Shown here: positions 8,659 through 16,310 of the stretch, one piece after another | Layout: the number at the start of each line of letters is the position of its first letter | How positions within the stretch are numbered: the stretch's first letter is position 1 | Source of the DNA: an uncultured Clostridia bacterium | Lineage (GTDB): Bacteria; Bacillota; Clostridia; Christensenellales; CAG-314 | Direction: 5' to 3' | NCBI GenBank assembly: GCA_947586855.1 | Contig: CANPXV010000007.1 | Span: forward strand, 21,407-85,406 | Length of the DNA stretch: 64,000 nucleotides | Position numbers and translations under genes: made by a program | Notes under the pieces: model-generated | Told to the model about the DNA's origin: nothing | What the model saw: the letters and a program-made list of their open reading frames with translations, nothing else | Databases searched by the model: none

Positions 8659-9744
8659 ATGAACCTCACAAGTTATGTCAAAACTCACAAGCAAACCTTT
8701 GCGCAGTCCCCTCTTTGTCAGGCGGATAGTCTTGTGTTTTGTCAGCTTGCCTATCTCAATTTTCCCCGCAAGTTTTGCGGCGCCCCCAAACGCACGTTAT
8801 CACGGCTTGTGGAGGCAAATGGTCTTGCCGAGGGCACATTCTACGTCAAATCCAACAACAAGTTGATAGCGGCAGTGGCGGCCAGCCCCCGTTTCGGCGA
8901 TGTCAGGGTGGGCTTCTTTCGTCAGCGCAACAGCGACAAGCGAGTGGTGCGCTTTGCCGCCGTCACCTTTTTGCTGCCCGACGACAGCGTCTATGTGGCT
9001 TTTCGGGGCACGGATACCACCGTTTTGGGCTGGAAAGAAGATTTTTATATGTCCTTCCTCAAAGTGATACCCTCGCACATTCTGGCGCAAAACTATCTGC
9101 AAACCGTCGGCAGCACGCTATCCGGCAGGCTGTATGTGGGCGGCCACAGCAAGGGCGGCAACTTGGCGGAGTACTCGGCGTGCATGGCCTCGCCGCAGAT
9201 ACAGCAGCGCATCGAGATGGTGTTCAACCACGACGGCCCGGGGTTTGTGGACAGCATCTACCACACCGAGCAGTACCTTTGCATTGCCGAGCGTGTCAAC
9301 AAAACCATACCGAGAGACTCGATGGTGGGCCTGCTGCTCAACACTCGGCAGGACTATCAAGTGGTGGACAGCACCAGCCTGCTGCTGTTGCAGCACAACC
9401 CCTTCACCTGGAAAATTTTACAGGACGGCTCCTTCAAGAGGCTGAACGGCCTGTCCTACGTCTCGCAAGTGTTTGACGAAACGCTTACCGAGTGGATTTT
9501 CGGCATGGACCTGCCCGCCCGCCGCAAGCTGGTTGGGTGCATATTTGCCGTGTTGGAGGGCAGCGGCTGTCAAAACGTCACCGACATCGGCAAAAAATTG
9601 GTCAGCTCGGTGCGAGGCATGCACACCGCCTACAAATCGCTGGACGACGACGGCAAAAAACTGATGACGCAGGGCGGCAAAGAGCTGCTTCGCCTGTGGT
9701 TGGGCACGTTTTTTGTCCGCCCCCGCAAACCGCGCAACCTCTGA
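8659..9744 (+). CDS. Mbeg1-like (DUF2974) alpha/beta hydrolase, paralogue 3
   Basis: A 361-residue third member of the tandem set. Landmarks: QADSLVFCQLAYLNF, FRGTDTTVLGWKEDF, GGHSKGGNLAEY (Ser164), FNHDGPGF and IPRDSMVGLLLNTRQ. The copies differ along their whole length, so the duplication is old and each has been kept under selection. Downstream lies a C/T-rich spacer with no hairpin terminator. Confidence 0.85.
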   Translation: MNLTSYVKTHKQTFAQSPLCQADSLVFCQLAYLNFPRKFCGAPKRTLSRLVEANGLAEGTFYVKSNNKLIAAVAASPRFGDVRVGFFRQRNSDKRVVRFAAVTFLLPDDSVYVAFRGTDTTVLGWKEDFYMSFLKVIPSHILAQNYLQTVGSTLSGRLYVGGHSKGGNLAEYSACMASPQIQQRIEMVFNHDGPGFVDSIYHTEQYLCIAERVNKTIPRDSMVGLLLNTRQDYQVVDSTSLLLLQHNPFTWKILQDGSFKRLNGLSYVSQVFDETLTEWIFGMDLPARRKLVGCIFAVLEGSGCQNVTDIGKKLVSSVRGMHTAYKSLDDDGKKLMTQGGKELLRLWLGTFFVRPRKPRNL

Positions 9745-9817
9745 TCCCTCGCCGCCCCCTCTTTTCTTCTCTTTCCCTTTTCTTTTATCGCTCGCTCCAT
9801 CTCTACAAGCCAAGCAG

Positions 9818-9951
9818 CAGTGTAAGACGTCCAACAAAAAAACGGTAACATAAATCTGCTGTCCTCAGTGGTGGATCCAAACGCTTTTCGTCAACATCAA
9901 GGCAGCACAGCAATCATACGCCTACCCCAAACGCCCCTATGCTCCTCACTT
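9818..9951 (+). repeat. Direct repeat B, copy 1
   Basis: About 130 bp closely similar to 10103-10239. Shared stretches include GGTAACATAAAT, AACGCTTTTCGTCAACATCA and AGGCAGCAC. Each copy is followed by a pure C/T run, so repeat plus tract look like one duplicated unit of about 285 bp. Confidence 0.8.
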
Positions 9952-10102
9952 TTTTTTCTTTTCTCCTCTCTCCTCTTATTTCTTTTTTCTTCTCCCTCTC
10001 CCTCTTCTCTTTTTTCTTCTTTTCTCTCCCTTTTCTTTTTTATATCTCCTCTCATTTTTTCTTTTCTCTTTTCCACTCGCCCCAACCCCACAATCCAAGA
10101 GG

Positions 10103-10239
10103 AAGTGCAAGACGTTCAACAAAAAATCGGTAACATAAATTGCCTGTCCTTAGTGGTGGAGCTAAACGCTTTTCGTCAACATCAAGGCAGCACGGCGCTC
10201 ATACAACCCACCCCAACGCCCCCACGTCCCTCACTCTTT
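10103..10239 (+). repeat. Direct repeat B, copy 2
   Basis: The second copy of the unit at 9818. Differences are scattered single bases and small indels, so the duplication is not brand new. Confidence 0.8.
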
Positions 10240-10536
10240 TTCTTTCTTTTCTTCTCTCTCCTCTTATTTCTTCTCTCTTTCCTTTCTTTTTTATCTTTCT
10301 TCTCCTCCCTCACCCTCATCTTCCCTCTTCTCACTCCTTTTCTTCCCTTTCTTCTCTTCCCTTTCTTCTCTTTCTTTTCTTCTCTCCCCTCTTTTTTTCT
10401 TTATCTTTCTTCTCTTCCCTCTCTTTTTTTCCTCAATCCTCAATCACCCTCTCTTTTCTTCCTCTTCTCTCTTCTTTTTTCTCACTCTTTTTTCTTCTTT
10501 TTCTCTCCCCTCTCCTCTCCCCTCTCCCTTCCCTTT

Positions 10537-10645
10537 TTCGACGAAAAGCGGCGCAAGTGCGGCGCACAATTTCCAAAAATACAAAATTTCGGAAAATTTT
10601 CGACAAAAAAACCAAAAAATACAAGATTTTACAAAATTTTCGACG
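10537..10645 (+). promoter_or_regulatory. Putative Spo0A boxes upstream of spo0A
   Basis: TTCGACA at 10599-10605 is the exact reverse complement of the Spo0A box TGTCGAA. TTCGACG at 10537-10543 and 10639-10645 each differ by one base. The sites lie upstream of, and next to, a -10-like TACAAT at 10659-10664. Autoregulation of spo0A by such boxes is known in Bacillus; here it is inferred from the motifs. Confidence 0.5.
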
Positions 10646-10694
10646 TACTTAAATGTGCTACAATGTAGTCACCAACAAAAAGGAGCTATTGTCA

Positions 10695-11423
10695 GTGATT
10701 ACAATTGGTTTGATAGGTCAATCGGGCCTCAAAGAAAGATTGCAGGAAAACGAAGATTTCGAGGTGCTTTTCGACGTGGAAGGCAAGGACGCCCGCCGCT
10801 GCTTGGACGAGCACATCCCCGATGTGGTGGTGACGGAACTGATGATGAACGGCGAGGACGGCTACGCCCTTTTGGAGAAGTACCGAGACGCCCGCTTTAT
10901 TGTAGCGTCCGAGCTTAAAAGCGAGGTTTTCGTCATCAAAGCGCTGGAATTGGGCGCCAAGTACTACCTTGTCAAGCCGATAGAGTACAACGTGTTAGAG
11001 CAGCGTATCCTCAACGTCTACGAGGGCGACCGTCTGGGCGGCAAAGTGGTGCGCAAAAAGACCGTCTCGGAAAAAACTCTGGACGAGCGTATCAGCAGCA
11101 TATTTGTCAGCGTGGGGATACCTGCGCACATCAAGGGCTACCAATTTTTGCGAGAGGGCATCAAGTTGGCGGTGGACGACCCACCCATCATCAATGCGAT
11201 AACCAAAACACTCTACCCGTCCATTGCCAAGCGCTTTGATACCACGCCCAGCAAGGTGGAGAGGGCCATTCGCCACGCCATCGAGGTGGCCTGGAACAGG
11301 GGCAAGATCGAAAACATCAACAGTGTGTTCGGCGTCAAGGTCTACAATGCGTCGGAAAAGCCCACCAACGGCGAGTTTATCGCCCTGCTTGCCGACAAAA
11401 TGCTGTTGGAGTGCGCCTACTGA
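10695..11423 (+). CDS. spo0A: Spo0A-like sporulation master regulator with degenerate receiver domain
   Basis: The C-terminal half (about residues 130-242) is an unmistakable Spo0A DNA-binding domain: GIPAHIKGYQFLREGIKLAV, ITKTLYPSIAKRFDTTPSKV, ERAIRHAIEVAWNRG and KPTNGEFIALLADKM. The N-terminal half has the receiver fold, but the usual acidic pair is replaced by Gly-Gln (IGLIGQSG), the phospho-acceptor Asp is Glu48 (VVTELMMNGEDG), and the Thr/Ser switch position reads VASE; the conserved Lys survives (LVKPI). Start GTG 10695 is chosen because AAAAAGGAG ends 9 bp before it; TTG 10689 is the alternative. It is 242 residues, somewhat shorter than Bacillus Spo0A. Phosphorelay activation as in Bacillus looks unlikely. 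Confidence 0.9.
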   Translation: MITIGLIGQSGLKERLQENEDFEVLFDVEGKDARRCLDEHIPDVVVTELMMNGEDGYALLEKYRDARFIVASELKSEVFVIKALELGAKYYLVKPIEYNVLEQRILNVYEGDRLGGKVVRKKTVSEKTLDERISSIFVSVGIPAHIKGYQFLREGIKLAVDDPPIINAITKTLYPSIAKRFDTTPSKVERAIRHAIEVAWNRGKIENINSVFGVKVYNASEKPTNGEFIALLADKMLLECAY

Positions 11424-11486
11424 TCCCCCAAAAATCGCCACACGGGGCACAAAAATGAATTAAAAATAAAAAATTCCCAAAATGTG

Positions 11487-11515
11487 TTGCTATTCTTTTT
11501 CCGTTATGTTATAAT
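11487..11515 (+). promoter_or_regulatory. Promoter of the TetR gene
   Basis: TTGCTA at 11487-11492, a 17-bp spacer and TATAAT at 11510-11515. Confidence 0.65.
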
Positions 11516-11577
11516 CATTCTACTTGATGCGATGGTCGCACCAAAAGGACAACTAATGGCATTTACGGAGAGGGTTT

Positions 11578-12168
11578 ATGCAGTACTTGAAGAAGGAAAT
11601 CAGGGAAAAGATTTTAGCGTCTGCCGTGCAGGAATTCAAAGAGCAAGGTTTTGCCGATGCCTCCATCAGGAACATAGCCAACAATGCCGAAATTTCACTT
11701 GGTAACGTCTACCGATACTACGCCAACAAAGAGGCGCTTTATTTTGCCGTGGTAAACCCCTTTATGGAGAGCGTCCGCCAATTTATCGGCAACGATTTTC
11801 CCTTTGAGGAGAAGTCCATGAAGGAGATTTCCGAGATGGTGATAGAGTTCATCACCACCTACCACGACGAGCTGCTTATCATCCAAAAGGGCAACACTGT
11901 CCACTACGATACCTTTGTCAACTATATTATCGAGGTCATCGCCGGCCAGATCCGCCAGATGGTGCGCAGCGTTTTCCCCGAGATTGGCGCCAAGATCGAA
12001 AATCCCGATTTTTACCCCGCCATTGCAGAGGGCTTTTTGACCAGCTTTTTCAAGATCCTCAAAAACGGCGACCCCACCGAAGTGTTGGAGCGCAAGGCGA
12101 GAGAGCTGATGACCTTCTATTTCGGCCACATGAAGGACCGTTTCCGTCACTTCGATCTGGCCGAGTGA
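11578..12168 (+). CDS. TetR/AcrR-family transcriptional regulator
   Basis: A 196-residue protein with an N-terminal TetR helix-turn-helix: IREKILASAVQEFKEQGFAD, ASIRNIANNAEISLGNVYRY and YANKEALYFAVV. The remaining residues are a helical ligand-binding domain that cannot be matched to a ligand. GGAGAGGG lies just upstream of the ATG. TetR proteins often control an adjacent exporter; an ABC exporter lies 1.6 kb downstream past rarA, but a link is only a guess. Confidence 0.85.
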   Translation: MQYLKKEIREKILASAVQEFKEQGFADASIRNIANNAEISLGNVYRYYANKEALYFAVVNPFMESVRQFIGNDFPFEEKSMKEISEMVIEFITTYHDELLIIQKGNTVHYDTFVNYIIEVIAGQIRQMVRSVFPEIGAKIENPDFYPAIAEGFLTSFFKILKNGDPTEVLERKARELMTFYFGHMKDRFRHFDLAE

Positions 12169-12221
12169 CCCCAACCAAGGCTTGCAAGGTGCCTTTCGAC
12201 CCACTTCGGTCGATTGCCGCA

Positions 12222-12292
12222 CCTTTTTTTCTTATATTTTTTCTCTTCTTTTTTTCTCTTCTCTTATTTTCTTCTCCCCATCTTTTTTCCCT
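12222..12292 (+). other. Short pyrimidine-rich tract
   Basis: About 70 bp of T and C on the plus strand between the TetR gene and rarA, of the same kind as the larger tracts. No gene is seen in the 250-bp spacer. Confidence 0.6.
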
Positions 12293-12381
12293 CGGGGGTG
12301 GTGGGGATTTGGTTCTGGCGCAGCGTGCGGTGACGGCAATTTTCCCTCGACGGCTTTGTATATAGTTACTCTAAATTATAC

Positions 12382-12410
12382 TTGTCAATTTATTGAAAGT
12401 TTGCTACAAT
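12382..12410 (+). promoter_or_regulatory. Promoter of rarA placed for a leaderless transcript
   Basis: TTGTCA at 12382-12387, a 17-bp spacer and TACAAT at 12405-12410 preceded by TGC. The ATG of rarA is at 12417, the position where transcription should begin, and there is no ribosome binding site between. Confidence 0.7.
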
Positions 12411-12416
12411 AGTATC

Positions 12417-13775
12417 ATGGCTCAGTATGAACAAAATTCCATATTCGAAAGTGAAAAAGTCGCCAACATCCCCCTTGCGGAGCGCATGCGCCCGCGGGTT
12501 TTGAGCGAATTTATCGGGCAGACGCACATCATCTACGACGGCTCGCTTTTGTGCCGTGCCATCAAGGCGGACAAGCTTGGCAGCTGCATATTTTGGGGTG
12601 CGCCGGGCACGGGCAAGACGTCCCTTGCCAACATAATTGCCAACACAACGGGCAGTCATTTCGAAAAGCTCAACGCAGTATCCAGCGGCGTATCGGATGC
12701 CAAAAAAATCATAGACGAGGCCATGCGCCGCTTCAACGCCTATGGTCAAAAAACCTACCTGTTGCTGGACGAGTGCCACCGTTGGAGCAAGGCGCAAAGC
12801 GACTGCATGTTGCCCGCCATCGAAAAGGGCTACATCACGTTTATCGGCTCCACTACGGAAAATCCCTACGTTTCCATGACCCGTGCGATAGTGTCTCGTT
12901 GCAGGGTATTTGAGTTTTTGCCCCTCACCAAGCAGGATATTTTGCAAGGTTTGCAGCAAGCGCTCCGTCGCGACACGGTGCTTTCTCGCCGCAAGATAGT
13001 GCTGGACGAGGACGCAGCGGACTACATCTGCGAGACGGCCGCAGGCGATCTGCGCAACGCCTACAACGCATTGGAGCTGGCCGTGCTGACCACCGATGTC
13101 GAGCAGGACGGCAGCACACACGTCACCAAGCTGGTGGCGTCGCAATCCATGCAGCGCAAGGCACTTTCGGTGGATACGGGCATGTACTACGACATGATCA
13201 GCGCCTTTATCAAAAGCATGCGGGGCAGCGATCCCAACGCCGCCATGTTCTGGTTCGAGCGGTTGTTGGAGGCGGGCACCGACCCATTGTTGCTTGCCCG
13301 CCGCATAGTGATACACGCCGCCGAGGACGTGGGCTTGGCCGACCCTCAGGCGTTGGTGGTGGCCACAAGTGCCCTCACGGCCTTCCGGAATATCGGCCTG
13401 CCGGAGGGGCGTATCCCCCTCACCGAGGCGATATTGTATATCTGCAACTGTCCCAAGTCAAACAGTGTTGTCAACACGCTGTACGCCGCCGAGGAAAGCG
13501 CCAAGCAGCACCCAACGGCGCAGGTGCCAAGGTATCTGATGGACGAAAATCACCCCCGCAGCACCGAGGAGCCCGATGCCCCCGCCTACAAGTACCCTCA
13601 CAACTACGGCGGATGGGTGCAGCAGCAGTATCTGCCCGACGAGGTAAAGGACGACGTGTATTTTGTGCCCAGCGGCAACGGACAGGACGTCGGTTGCAGG
13701 CAAACCAAGCAAAACAAGCAATATTCCAAACAGCAAGTACCCAACAAGTGGTTTGAGGACGACAAGCATGATTAG
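12417..13775 (+). CDS. rarA: Replication-associated recombination protein A (AAA+ ATPase)
   Basis: A 452-residue AAA+ ATPase of the RarA/MgsA/WRNIP1 family that acts at stalled replication forks. Motifs: PLAERMRPRVLSEFIGQTHI, Walker A GAPGTGKTS, Walker B LLLDECHRWSKAQSD, sensor 1 FIGSTTENPY, and the C-terminal tetramerisation region (SAFIKSMRGSDPNAAMFW). The start at ATG 12417 is preferred to an upstream TTG because the family starts about 25 residues before PLAERMRP and the promoter overlaps the upstream sequence. It overlaps the ABC ATPase gene by 8 bp. Confidence 0.9.
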   Translation: MAQYEQNSIFESEKVANIPLAERMRPRVLSEFIGQTHIIYDGSLLCRAIKADKLGSCIFWGAPGTGKTSLANIIANTTGSHFEKLNAVSSGVSDAKKIIDEAMRRFNAYGQKTYLLLDECHRWSKAQSDCMLPAIEKGYITFIGSTTENPYVSMTRAIVSRCRVFEFLPLTKQDILQGLQQALRRDTVLSRRKIVLDEDAADYICETAAGDLRNAYNALELAVLTTDVEQDGSTHVTKLVASQSMQRKALSVDTGMYYDMISAFIKSMRGSDPNAAMFWFERLLEAGTDPLLLARRIVIHAAEDVGLADPQALVVATSALTAFRNIGLPEGRIPLTEAILYICNCPKSNSVVNTLYAAEESAKQHPTAQVPRYLMDENHPRSTEEPDAPAYKYPHNYGGWVQQQYLPDEVKDDVYFVPSGNGQDVGCRQTKQNKQYSKQQVPNKWFEDDKHD

Positions 13776-14499
13776 ACTACACAACGTATCCAAAACCTAC
13801 GCCAAGGCAGATGTCAAGGCGGTGGACGATCTTTCTCTGGAAATCAACGACGGCGAAATTTTCGGCTTTTTGGGGCCAAACGGCGCCGGTAAATCCACCA
13901 CGATAAAGATTATCACGGGCATATTGACCGCCGACAGCGGCACGGTGGAGCTAAACGGCTGCAACATCGCCGACGACCCCATCGCCGCCAAAATGCAGAT
14001 AGGCTACGTGCCGGACAATCACGACACCTACGACGCCCTCAAAGGCATCGAGTACCTCAAATTTATCGGCACAATGTATGGCGTGGGCGGCGACAAGCTC
14101 AAACAGCGCATAGACGAATACGCACAGATGTTCGAGCTGACGGACGTGCTTTCCAATGCGATAGGCTCCTATTCGCACGGGATGAAGCAAAAATTGTCGG
14201 TGATAGCGGCGCTTGTGCACGATCCCAAGGTGTGGGTGCTGGACGAGCCGCTGACAGGTCTGGATCCGCAATCGGCGTACAGGCTCAAACAGCTTATGCG
14301 CCAACAGGCGGATAGGGGCAACACGGTGTTTTTCAGCTCTCACGTCATCGACGTGGTAGAGAAGGTCTGCGACCGCATAGCCATCATCAACAAAGGCAAG
14401 CTGGTGGCGGTGGACACGTTGGATAACATCCGCAACGACCCCAATGTGTCGTTGGAGAGTCTGTTTCTCACCGTTACGGCGGACGGAGAGTCCAAATGA
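13768..14499 (+). CDS. ABC transporter ATP-binding protein (exporter type)
   Basis: A 243-residue ABC ATPase: Walker A GPNGAGKST, Q-loop region around QIGYVPDNHDTYDAL, signature SYSHGMKQKLS, Walker B VWVLDEPLTGLD and the H-loop VFFSSHVIDVVE. The start at 13768 gives MIRLHNVSKTY, the standard ABC beginning. It overlaps the permease gene by 4 bp, so the two form one transporter of the ABC-2-like export class. The cargo is unknown. Confidence 0.9.
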   Translation: MIRLHNVSKTYAKADVKAVDDLSLEINDGEIFGFLGPNGAGKSTTIKIITGILTADSGTVELNGCNIADDPIAAKMQIGYVPDNHDTYDALKGIEYLKFIGTMYGVGGDKLKQRIDEYAQMFELTDVLSNAIGSYSHGMKQKLSVIAALVHDPKVWVLDEPLTGLDPQSAYRLKQLMRQQADRGNTVFFSSHVIDVVEKVCDRIAIINKGKLVAVDTLDNIRNDPNVSLESLFLTVTADGESK

Positions 14500-16202
14500 G
14501 GCGTTACTTTGCGCTGGTGCGGCTGATGCTCTTGCAGCAGTACAAGGCCCGCACCGTGATAAAAACAAAAAAGAAAGGCCGCCGAGCGGGCACCGTGCTG
14601 ATAGCGTTGCTCCTTTTGGTGGGCTTTGGGCCGATGTTGGCGTCCTTTGCCCTTTTATCCTACACAATGGGCACCATTTTGCAGGGCGACGTGCATTTTG
14701 CCGCACTGCTGATGCTCATCTGTCAGTGTCTGGTGCTGGTGTTTGGCCTGCACGACATCATGGCCAATGTGTTTTTGGCCTCGGACGGCGACAAATTGCT
14801 CTATCTGCCCGTGCGTTCGCCCGTCATTTTTCTGGCTCGGTTGACGGTGGTGTACCTCAACGAGCTGATAACGACGTGTATTTCCTCGCTGGTGCTGCTG
14901 TTGCCCTATATCATCGGTTCGGGCGCAGGCGCAGGGGCCTATCTGATGTTGCCGATAGCCATCTTGCTGCTGCCTTTGCTGCCCATGCTGACGTGCGCCA
15001 TCATCTGCCTGCCCGTCAGTGCGCTCATCAACCTTTTGGGCAAAAACAACGTGCTCAAAACGGTGTTGCGCACCATCTTGCAGATCGTGATAATAGCCTT
15101 GGTGGTGCTGGTTGCAGGGTTTACCGGTTACGGCAGTGTGGATCTGGACGAAATTTTGCAGGATCCCACTTCGTCGCAGGCTTTTGAGGGCTTCATCGAT
15201 CAACTGCGGCACACCGTATCCTATTTTCACAGCGACTACATGCTGTCCAAGGGCATGTTTGCCGACGGCGCAGGGCAGTGGTTGGGCGGTTTTGGAGCGT
15301 CATTTGGCGAAAACGCACTGCTTCTGTCGCTGACGGTGCTGGTTTCCTTGCCATTTTATCATCGCATGCTCACAGGCACAGCGGATAGCGGACGTACCCG
15401 TCGCAAACACCGCACCGAGCAATATTCCGTCAAGCCCGTCGGCGTGGTCAGGCAATTTATGGTCACGGAGGTCAAGCGCCTCATGCGAGACGCTCAAAAG
15501 GGCTTTCAGAGCCTTGCCGGCATGATAATGATGCCCTTTATCGTGGTGCTGTTTGCCGTGATGCTCGGCGTTTTGCAGCCGGGGGGCGTCTCCATTCTGG
15601 ACGAATTTGCCGCTGCGCCCCTCTACAACGTGCTTGCCCCTGTGGTAATTGTGGTATATTTGTCCATCTTGGGCATATCCAGCAACTATCTGGGCATCTA
15701 TCCCATTTCGAGGGAGAACAAAACGCTGCCCTTGCTGAAAAGTTTGCCCGTACCCTTTTCCAAGATACTGCTTGCTAAGGTGCTGCTGGCCACCTCGTCC
15801 ATGCTGATTGCCGACTTTGTCACGGTTGCGCTGACGGTGGCGCTTTTGCGGGTCAAGTGGTATTGGGGGCTGGCTATGCTGGCGACGATGGTGTTTTCGG
15901 GCTTTGGCAGCATGTGCCTCACCACCCTGCGAGACCTGCGTTCGCCCTTGCTCGGCTCCGACGGCCTCACCCGACAAAACACCCGTGCAAGCCTGTCCCT
16001 GATGTTGATAAGTCTGTGCGTGGGCATGGCGCTGGCGCTGTTGGCCGCCCCCTTCATCGTGCTGTACGCCCTTGTAGGCGGCTGGTATTGGACGCTGCTG
16101 ATGTGGCTGGTGGAAATTGCCGCAACCTGCGCCTTTGCCGTCCTCGGCTACAAATTTATGAAGGACCGTGCCGCCTTCTATTTTCAGCGTATCGAGGCGT
16201 AA
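14496..16202 (+). CDS. ABC exporter permease
   Basis: A 568-residue membrane protein with about 12-14 hydrophobic segments. The N-terminus is basic and cytoplasmic (KTKKKGRRAG), followed by paired helices, a long middle loop (about residues 215-270) rich in polar residues, and a second membrane half. It partners the ATPase that overlaps it upstream. The large size and two-half layout recall the putative ABC exporters of Firmicutes that move peptides or lipids, but no specific family can be named from the sequence. Confidence 0.8.
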   Translation: MRRYFALVRLMLLQQYKARTVIKTKKKGRRAGTVLIALLLLVGFGPMLASFALLSYTMGTILQGDVHFAALLMLICQCLVLVFGLHDIMANVFLASDGDKLLYLPVRSPVIFLARLTVVYLNELITTCISSLVLLLPYIIGSGAGAGAYLMLPIAILLLPLLPMLTCAIICLPVSALINLLGKNNVLKTVLRTILQIVIIALVVLVAGFTGYGSVDLDEILQDPTSSQAFEGFIDQLRHTVSYFHSDYMLSKGMFADGAGQWLGGFGASFGENALLLSLTVLVSLPFYHRMLTGTADSGRTRRKHRTEQYSVKPVGVVRQFMVTEVKRLMRDAQKGFQSLAGMIMMPFIVVLFAVMLGVLQPGGVSILDEFAAAPLYNVLAPVVIVVYLSILGISSNYLGIYPISRENKTLPLLKSLPVPFSKILLAKVLLATSSMLIADFVTVALTVALLRVKWYWGLAMLATMVFSGFGSMCLTTLRDLRSPLLGSDGLTRQNTRASLSLMLISLCVGMALALLAAPFIVLYALVGGWYWTLLMWLVEIAATCAFAVLGYKFMKDRAAFYFQRIEA

Positions 16203-16310
16203 CGGAGCGAATCGCCCTTGTCGCCTTTCGGCACATCAACTTGCAGCACAAACCGCCCTTTGCAGCGGTGCAAAACTACAAAAAAATAACACATTTTGGG
16301 AGATAACCAC

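Larger units (their letters stand above)
9745..10536 (+). other. Pyrimidine-rich spacer with embedded direct repeats upstream of spo0A
   Basis: Nearly 800 bp, mostly T and C on the plus strand (for example 9936-10080 and 10226-10538), interrupted by two copies of a mixed-composition repeat at 9818 and 10103. One open frame spans it, but it is made of Phe/Leu/Ser runs and carries the repeat twice in frame, so it is judged non-coding. It separates the hydrolase operon from spo0A. Confidence 0.7.

Noticed and set aside
9868..10668. A 266-codon open frame across the C/T tract upstream of spo0A
   Set aside because: It consists of Phe/Leu/Ser runs forced by the T/C composition, contains the DNA repeat twice in frame, has no ribosome site and runs into spo0A in another frame.
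16203..16310. T-box riboswitch upstream of tyrS
   Set aside because: The spacer is only 108 bp and no T-box sequence or terminator was found.
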